Source: Neorhizobium galegae bv. orientalis str. HAMBI 540 (GTDB taxonomy: Bacteria; Pseudomonadota; Alphaproteobacteria; Rhizobiales; Rhizobiaceae). From it: a DNA stretch of 64,000 nucleotides. Each line of letters begins with the position of its first letter. Positions within the stretch are counted from its first letter, which is position 1. Under the pieces are notes generated by a model. The model was not told the origin of the DNA. It did not search any database and was given only the letters and a program-made list of their open reading frames with translations. Below, one piece after another: positions 59,322 to 64,000 of this stretch. Location: the NCBI RefSeq assembly GCF_000731315.1, contig NZ_HG938354.1, forward strand, positions 248,001-312,000. The letters are read 5' to 3'. The translations under genes and the position numbers were made by a program.

Positions 59322-60572
59322 TCAGCGAAACCGGCTGATGCTGTAGGGTTCGATATCGAGGGCAGGCTTTCGGCGGGCGGCGATATCGGCGACCAACCGG
59401 CCGGTCGCGGCCGACTGGGTGAGGCCGAGATGCCCGTGGCCGAAGGCATAGACGATCGCCGGCGTCGCGCTCGACGGGCCGATCACCGGCAGGCAGTCCG
59501 GCATGGACGGGCGAAAACCCATCCACTGGCGGCCGCCCTCGGTTTTCAGGTCGGGCAGGAAGCTTTTTGCCTTCTTCAGCATCGCTTCGGAGCGCTTGTA
59601 ATTCGGGGCCAGCTTCAGCCCGCCGAGCTCGACTGCGCCGCCGACGCGGATGCCGGTGGAAAGCGGCGTCACCACGAAGCCGTGGTCGTTGAAATAAAGC
59701 TGGCGATGAAGCGGGAAGGCGCCTTGCGGCAGCGTCGTATTATAGCCGCGCTCGGTTTCGAGCGGCGCATGGTCGCCGAGGCCGGTGACGATTTTCTTCG
59801 ACCAGGCGCCGCCTGCCAGCACGACGGTCTTCGCCTCGAAGATGGCGCCATCCGCCAGAATGACCCTGGCGCCATCGTTTACGGGCTCGATGCGAATAAC
59901 TTCACCGATCCTGAGCGATGCGCCACGGGACATGGCGTTGCTGAAGAGGGCTTGGGTGAATTCCAGCGGATCGGAAACCTGCAGGCCGGACGGTGTGAAG
60001 ATGCCATGCCGGAACTGCGGCGCAAGGCCCGGCTGCAGCGAGTCGATCTCGCCGCGGCCAACTCTCTGGAATTCGAAACCCGCCTTGCGTTTCGCCTGCC
60101 AGTCGTCAGCCGCGGCATTGAGGCTCGCCTCGCTGTCATAGAGGTCGAGCGTGCCCGTCTGCTTCACCATCGCCCGAAGGCCCGTGCGTTCGACGGTGCG
60201 CAGCATCTCGCTGCGCGCCATCGGCATCATCCTGGCATGTACGCCGACCGTGCGCTCATAGGCCGGGCGGGCGCTGGCCCGCCACAGTCGCCACAGCCAC
60301 GGCACCATGTTGAGTGCATAGGACGGCGGCAGGCTGAGGGGACCGAGCGGATCGAGCAGCCATTTCGGCGCCTTCCACATCATGCCGGGTGCGGCGATCG
60401 GGATGATTTCCGGAAAGGCGAGAATGCCGGCATTGCCGCTGCTTGCACCCCGGGCCACCTCGCCGCGCTCGATGATCAGCACCGAGCGGCCGTCTTCCAG
60501 CAGGTAATGCGCCGACATCGCGCCGATTATGCCCGAGCCGATGACGACGGCGTCGACCGAAGAGGAATTCAT
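59322..60572 (-). CDS. FAD-dependent D-amino-acid dehydrogenase (DadA-like)
   Basis: A 416-residue flavoprotein of the DAO fold. N-terminal dinucleotide motif DAVVIGSGIIGAMSAHYLLE (residues about 6-26) and the RGASSGNAGIL substrate/FAD loop typical of DadA. Later GGAWSKKIV and GLTQSAATGRLVADI complete the FAD site. It oxidises a D-amino acid, passing electrons to the quinone pool. Start ATG at 60572 (AGGA upstream); the upstream frame inside the regulator is rejected. D-hydroxyproline is a plausible substrate given the neighbours. Confidence 0.9.
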   Translation of the reverse strand: MNSSSVDAVVIGSGIIGAMSAHYLLEDGRSVLIIERGEVARGASSGNAGILAFPEIIPIAAPGMMWKAPKWLLDPLGPLSLPPSYALNMVPWLWRLWRASARPAYERTVGVHARMMPMARSEMLRTVERTGLRAMVKQTGTLDLYDSEASLNAAADDWQAKRKAGFEFQRVGRGEIDSLQPGLAPQFRHGIFTPSGLQVSDPLEFTQALFSNAMSRGASLRIGEVIRIEPVNDGARVILADGAIFEAKTVVLAGGAWSKKIVTGLGDHAPLETERGYNTTLPQGAFPLHRQLYFNDHGFVVTPLSTGIRVGGAVELGGLKLAPNYKRSEAMLKKAKSFLPDLKTEGGRQWMGFRPSMPDCLPVIGPSSATPAIVYAFGHGHLGLTQSAATGRLVADIAARRKPALDIEPYSISRFR

Positions 60573-60606
60573 GATTTCTGGTCCTGTGAAGCGAATGCGG
60601 AAGGGG

Positions 60607-61323
60607 TCAGGAGACGGCAAGATCGATCGGATTGCCGAGATCGCGGGCGATATAATCCTGGATCTGCCGGACGATCTGTTCCGCATGCTTGATGGCGAGC
60701 CTGTCGGAGCGCTCGACGTCACGGGCTTCGATCGCGGCAATCATCTCCTCGTGTTCGTCGACATACTGGCGTGGCAGCCGATCATCGAACGTCCGGTAAT
60801 AGAGGCGCAGGATGCGGCGTCCCTCGTCGAGCAGCCGGGCGAAGAAGGTGGTGTAATAGGTGTTGCCGGCGAGTTCGGCGATGGCGACGTGGAATTCCCG
60901 GTTCGCCTCGATCATCGCGAAGGCGTCGTGGGCGGCAACCGCTGAGGCGAACTCCGCCTGCCGCTTGCGGATCTCGCCCATCGCCTGCGGCGTCGCGCGC
61001 ATGGCGGCACCGCGGGTGGTGATGCGGTACATCAGCGTCAGGGCATCGAAATAGGGAGGCAGAGAGGCGAAATCGATCGTCGCGACGATGGTGTTGCGGT
61101 TCGGCAGCGTGGTGACGAGGCCATCGCCGGAAAGCCGCAACAATGCTTCGCGGATCGGGGTGCGCGACATTCCGAAACGCTCCGACAGCCGGACCTCGTC
61201 GAGCGGGCTGCCGGGGGCCAGGGTCATCGCGAGAATTTCCCCGCGCAGGACCGTATAGACGCTCTGCGTCCCGGAGCCACGGGTGCGGGGGATATCGGTT
61301 TCTGCAGGTTCGTTCTTCGCCAT
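60607..61323 (-). CDS. GntR-family regulator (FadR/FCD type)
   Basis: A 238-residue repressor: winged helix at about residues 16-80 (GSPLDEVRLSERFGMSRTPI, then REALLRLSGDGLVTTLPNRN) and an all-helical FCD effector domain (about 90-225). It lies 34 bp before the D-amino-acid dehydrogenase and leads the leftward operon. TGTCGACA boxes upstream of it and upstream of the peptidase gene are its likely targets. Start ATG at 61323. Confidence 0.94.
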   Translation of the reverse strand: MAKNEPAETDIPRTRGSGTQSVYTVLRGEILAMTLAPGSPLDEVRLSERFGMSRTPIREALLRLSGDGLVTTLPNRNTIVATIDFASLPPYFDALTLMYRITTRGAAMRATPQAMGEIRKRQAEFASAVAAHDAFAMIEANREFHVAIAELAGNTYYTTFFARLLDEGRRILRLYYRTFDDRLPRQYVDEHEEMIAAIEARDVERSDRLAIKHAEQIVRQIQDYIARDLGNPIDLAVS

Positions 61324-61373
61324 CGTTCACCGTTCTGCGTCGCAAGCCAATGCGGCAGGACAATTGCACACGT

Positions 61374-61385
61374 ATTGTCGACAGG
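61374..61385. promoter_or_regulatory. GntR box candidate, copy 2 (upstream of gntR-type gene)
   Basis: TATTGTCGACAG with core TGTCGACA (61376-61383), 53 bp before the regulator start, in the gap after the amine oxidase gene. It matches the box at 59265-59276. Confidence 0.6.
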
Positions 61386-61464
61386 AAAGCCCGCAGGGCA
61401 ACAGAACGGATTTGGTGCAATTTGATCGGATCGACGCCCTGAATAGGAAATGCCTATCGAAGCC

Positions 61465-62760
61465 TCAATCGCCGCCGGCCTCGGACTGGCTGCGCGGCGT
61501 CGCGGCGATGATCCGCGCTGCGGCCAGCCTGCCCGCGACGATCGCGCCGTCGACATAACCCGGGTAGGACGGGGAGAGTTCCGACGACGCGAAATGGACA
61601 GGGGGCACGCCTTCGTTGATGATGTCTTCCGCATAACGGGCATCGAGATCGACGACGACGTCGCTATAGGCGCCGCCGCTCCAGGGGTCGTCGACCCAGT
61701 CCCGGACATGGATGTCGCGCGGATCGCCGCCTTGTGGGCCGAAGGCTGCGCTTAGCTGCTCGCGGATGAAAGTGGTGAGCTCCTCGCGCGGCCGTCTGTG
61801 CCATCGCTGCGCTTCCGGCCCGCCGACAAAGACGATCAGGCCGGCATAATCGTCGTGGCTGGCATCGCAGGCATAGAGGCCCTGGGGCTCGTGCCACATG
61901 ACGGCGCCGGAAAGCCCCCGTTCCCGCCAGAAGGGCTTGTCATAGGTCACCTGCAGCTTGATCGACAGGCCGGGCGCCCAGGCGGAAAGCGCCTTCTGCA
62001 GCCGCTCGGGAAGAGCGGGCGAAAACGGAAGTCGGCGGATCATCACCGGCGGCAGCGCCAGGATGACGCGTTTCGCGAAGAACCGCTCATCGCCGGCGAT
62101 GACGGTGACGCTGGTGTCGGAATATTCTATCCCGGTCGCCGGGGTGCCGAGGCGCAGCCGGTCGCCGAGCCTGGCCGCCAGCTGGTCGGCCAGCGCATGC
62201 AGCGTGCCGGGCAGGAACATTTCCATTTCCGAATAGGTATTGGTGATGCGCCGGTCGTTCGAGGCGAGCCAGGTGAAGGCGACCTCCTCCGGCGCGCGGC
62301 ACCAGAGCCCCTTGATCAGCCGCAGGAAGCTTTTCCGCACGTCGGCCGGCACGTCGTCCTGCCGGGCCACCCAGTCGGCCACCGTCAGTTTTGCCAGTTC
62401 CGGATCGTCCGGATCGGTGGCGATCATCCGGTCGCGGAGCGCGTCGACCCCCTGCCAGCGCGCGAAACCCTGCTGCGGCGGGACCGGCGGCCGATAGATG
62501 GCCTCGCCATCATAGTGGGTCATGACCGGGGTCTTGCCGTTTTCCGCGATGAGCGCCATCAGCTCGCTCATGTCACGGCAGAAGAATTGCCCGCCGGTGT
62601 CGATCCGGGTGCCGTCCGGCAGCGTCTCGGACTCGACCTTGCCGCCGACCCTGTCGCGCGCTTCGAGCAGCAGCACGTCGAGCCCTGCACCGACAAGCTC
62701 CAGCGCGGCGCTCAGGCCCGTGAACCCCGCGCCGACGACGATGGCATCCCGCTCAGGCAT
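61465..62760 (-). CDS. FAD-dependent amine oxidase (monoamine-oxidase-like)
   Basis: A 431-residue flavin amine oxidase. Dinucleotide motif DAIVVGAGFTGLSAALELVG followed by LLLEARDRVGGKVES (the ExRxRxGG FAD motif), and near the end FASSELSPSYPGYVDGAIVAG, the conserved FAD-binding end (usual form AGxEYxxxxxGYxEGAxxSG). Start ATG at 62760 with GGAG upstream. Substrate is a primary or polyamine or an amino acid. Spaced 141 bp before the GntR gene in the same direction, it may be co-regulated but is not clearly in the same transcript. Confidence 0.9.
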   Translation of the reverse strand: MPERDAIVVGAGFTGLSAALELVGAGLDVLLLEARDRVGGKVESETLPDGTRIDTGGQFFCRDMSELMALIAENGKTPVMTHYDGEAIYRPPVPPQQGFARWQGVDALRDRMIATDPDDPELAKLTVADWVARQDDVPADVRKSFLRLIKGLWCRAPEEVAFTWLASNDRRITNTYSEMEMFLPGTLHALADQLAARLGDRLRLGTPATGIEYSDTSVTVIAGDERFFAKRVILALPPVMIRRLPFSPALPERLQKALSAWAPGLSIKLQVTYDKPFWRERGLSGAVMWHEPQGLYACDASHDDYAGLIVFVGGPEAQRWHRRPREELTTFIREQLSAAFGPQGGDPRDIHVRDWVDDPWSGGAYSDVVVDLDARYAEDIINEGVPPVHFASSELSPSYPGYVDGAIVAGRLAAARIIAATPRSQSEAGGD

Positions 62761-62889
62761 TCTTTTCTCCGACGATCTTCCTGCCTTTGCCATTACCGCA
62801 AGCGCCTCGGAACGTCTACGAGGATGCAGGTGAATGATCGGAATCCAGGCCGCCCTCGGGCATCGATGACTGAGGGCGGCAAATTGGTG

Positions 62890-64000
62890 TCAGGTGAGCG
62901 GCAGGATCAGCACGTCTCGGGCCGGCACCTCGATCTTGCCGCCATCATGGGCGTTTCCGACCGGCCAGACCGCCTTGCCGGCGGCGAGACGGCCATGCCC
63001 TTCGGCGAGCTTCGCCTCGGTCGCCTGCGGCGAGCGAGTCGGGTTGACGAGCCAGAGGAAGCTGCCTTTTTCGCCCTTGTGGATCCGCGCGAACAGCGCC
63101 TTGTTCGACAGGGCCGCATGCGGCGTGCAGCCGCTCCAGCGCAGCAATTCGGCGAAAAAGGCGCCGTTCGCCTTGCCCTGCGACTTGTAATAGGCGACCG
63201 ACGGATTGGTGCCGATCAGCAGCGTTCGGCCCTTGCCATAAGTGTTCTCGACCACGGCAAGGCGCCCGTCGTCGAAATTGCCGCGCGCGGTGCCGCCGGC
63301 CAGCACATAGGACTGCAGGAAACCGCCGCCATCGACCGTTGCTCCGTCCAGCTTGAAATGGATGCGGTCTCCGATGTCCGGCATGAACTCGACCTGGTCC
63401 TCGCGGGCGCCAAAAACCTTGTCGAGGCCCAAGTTCGGCTGCACCTGGCCGACATGGCCGCGGTTGCCGAAATAACCGGGGCAGGCTTCGGCGATCAGCG
63501 TACCGCCCTTTTCCACCCAGATGGCGAGGCGTTTTGCCTGCTCGGCAGTGAACATGATCGGGTACGGGAAATAGAGGCGATCATAGGCGTCGATATCGTC
63601 GATATGCACCCAGTCCGGCTGGACGCCGTTTTCGAGGAAGGCGCGATAGGCGCCCCACATGGCCTCCGGATAGGGCTTTTCTTTGCGGTCGTAGTTCAGG
63701 AGGTAATCCCATTCCTGCGTCTCGGGAACGACGAGGATGCCGATTTCGCCGCGCACCGGCTTTGCCTCCCAGAGAGCGGCCTGTGCCGGGTCGTTTGCCC
63801 ATTTCGCCATGTCGCTCTGCAGCTTCGAGCGCGGCGTGCGGGCGCCGTCCATGCCGTAGGCGCCGAAAGCGCCGAAGAGCGGGCCGTCGAGCAGTGGCCG
63901 CCAGCGCAGGTTCAGCACCCCGCGGGCGCCGCCCGCAAACGACGTCATGCTCCACAGGCGGATATCCTCGGGCTCGGCGACGCGGCCGTCATCCTTGTCG
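62890..64000 (-). CDS. GH42-like beta-galactosidase (partial, runs off right edge)
   Basis: The C-terminal about 370 residues of a glycoside hydrolase; the frame is open at the window edge, so the N-terminal catalytic barrel is missing. RLWSMTSFAGGARGVLNLRW (end of the barrel) is followed by the beta-galactosidase trimerisation domain (EIGILVVPETQEWDYLL, YFPYPIMFTAEQAKRLAIWV, GGTLIAEACPGYFGNRGHVG) and a small C-terminal beta domain. An internal ATG at 63948 is not the start. Substrate specificity cannot be judged from this part. Confidence 0.8.
   Translation of the reverse strand, partial: DKDDGRVAEPEDIRLWSMTSFAGGARGVLNLRWRPLLDGPLFGAFGAYGMDGARTPRSKLQSDMAKWANDPAQAALWEAKPVRGEIGILVVPETQEWDYLLNYDRKEKPYPEAMWGAYRAFLENGVQPDWVHIDDIDAYDRLYFPYPIMFTAEQAKRLAIWVEKGGTLIAEACPGYFGNRGHVGQVQPNLGLDKVFGAREDQVEFMPDIGDRIHFKLDGATVDGGGFLQSYVLAGGTARGNFDDGRLAVVENTYGKGRTLLIGTNPSVAYYKSQGKANGAFFAELLRWSGCTPHAALSNKALFARIHKGEKGSFLWLVNPTRSPQATEAKLAEGHGRLAAGKAVWPVGNAHDGGKIEVPARDVLILPLT

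Overview
The window looks like an accessory replicon or transporter-rich chromosomal region of an alphaproteobacterium, most likely Rhizobiaceae (Rhizobium/Agrobacterium/Ensifer-like). The reasons are high GC coding sequence, many sugar and peptide ABC importers each with its own regulator, a cyoABCD-SURF1 oxidase operon, and an oxyR/katG pair. No rRNA, tRNA, CRISPR array or replication gene was seen. This placement is inference from gene content; the species is not identified.

Layout. 1-5.0 kb: a peptide-type ABC importer (DppC partial, DppB, binding protein) divergent from an IclR regulator and an RraA/HMG-aldolase-like protein. 5.1-6.0 kb: an IS6-type transposase remnant and a VapBC-like toxin-antitoxin pair. 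6.1-20.0 kb: a large sugar locus with two RbsD/FucU mutarotase homologues, a MalEFGK-type ABC importer, a ribokinase, a TIM-barrel isomerase, an RbsABC-type importer, an RpiR/SIS regulator and a second PfkB kinase. The same 30-bp inverted repeat lies upstream of both importer operons. 20.4-26.9 kb: a putative sugar-acid or hydroxy-acid pathway (SAF-domain oxidoreductase, ABM protein, 3-hydroxyisobutyrate-dehydrogenase-like enzyme, TRAP transporter, LysR regulator). 27.1-29.2 kb: a gene graveyard (ATP-grasp, TauE/SafE and GlxA fragments) around an intact mobile mystery protein A/B pair. 29.4-37.6 kb: small accessory genes, including GNAT, YCII-like, NTF2-like, Imm11-like, a GlxA-type AraC regulator, a TetR gene with a twin operator, and an MHYT-PAS-GGDEF cyclase. 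38.0-44.6 kb: a LacI-controlled ABC importer with a GH63-like glycosidase. 44.8-46.0 kb: an IS5-type/RTX scar and an acyltransferase. 46.3-49.7 kb: oxyR-katG. 49.7-57.1 kb: the cyo operon and an MFS transporter. 57.1-62.8 kb: a GntR-controlled amino-acid cluster resembling hydroxyproline/proline-peptide catabolism, plus an amine oxidase. 62.9-64 kb: a GH42-like beta-galactosidase, truncated by the window edge.

How the genes work together. Most modules are self-contained uptake-plus-catabolism units: binding protein, permease, enzymes, and a regulator next to a readable palindrome. The binding-protein genes of four importers are followed by strong intercistronic hairpins, which would favour excess binding protein over permease. 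The candidates for undescribed biology are the double-importer sugar regulon (6-20 kb), the unassigned acid pathway (20-27 kb), and the LacI/GH63 glycoside system (38-44.6 kb).
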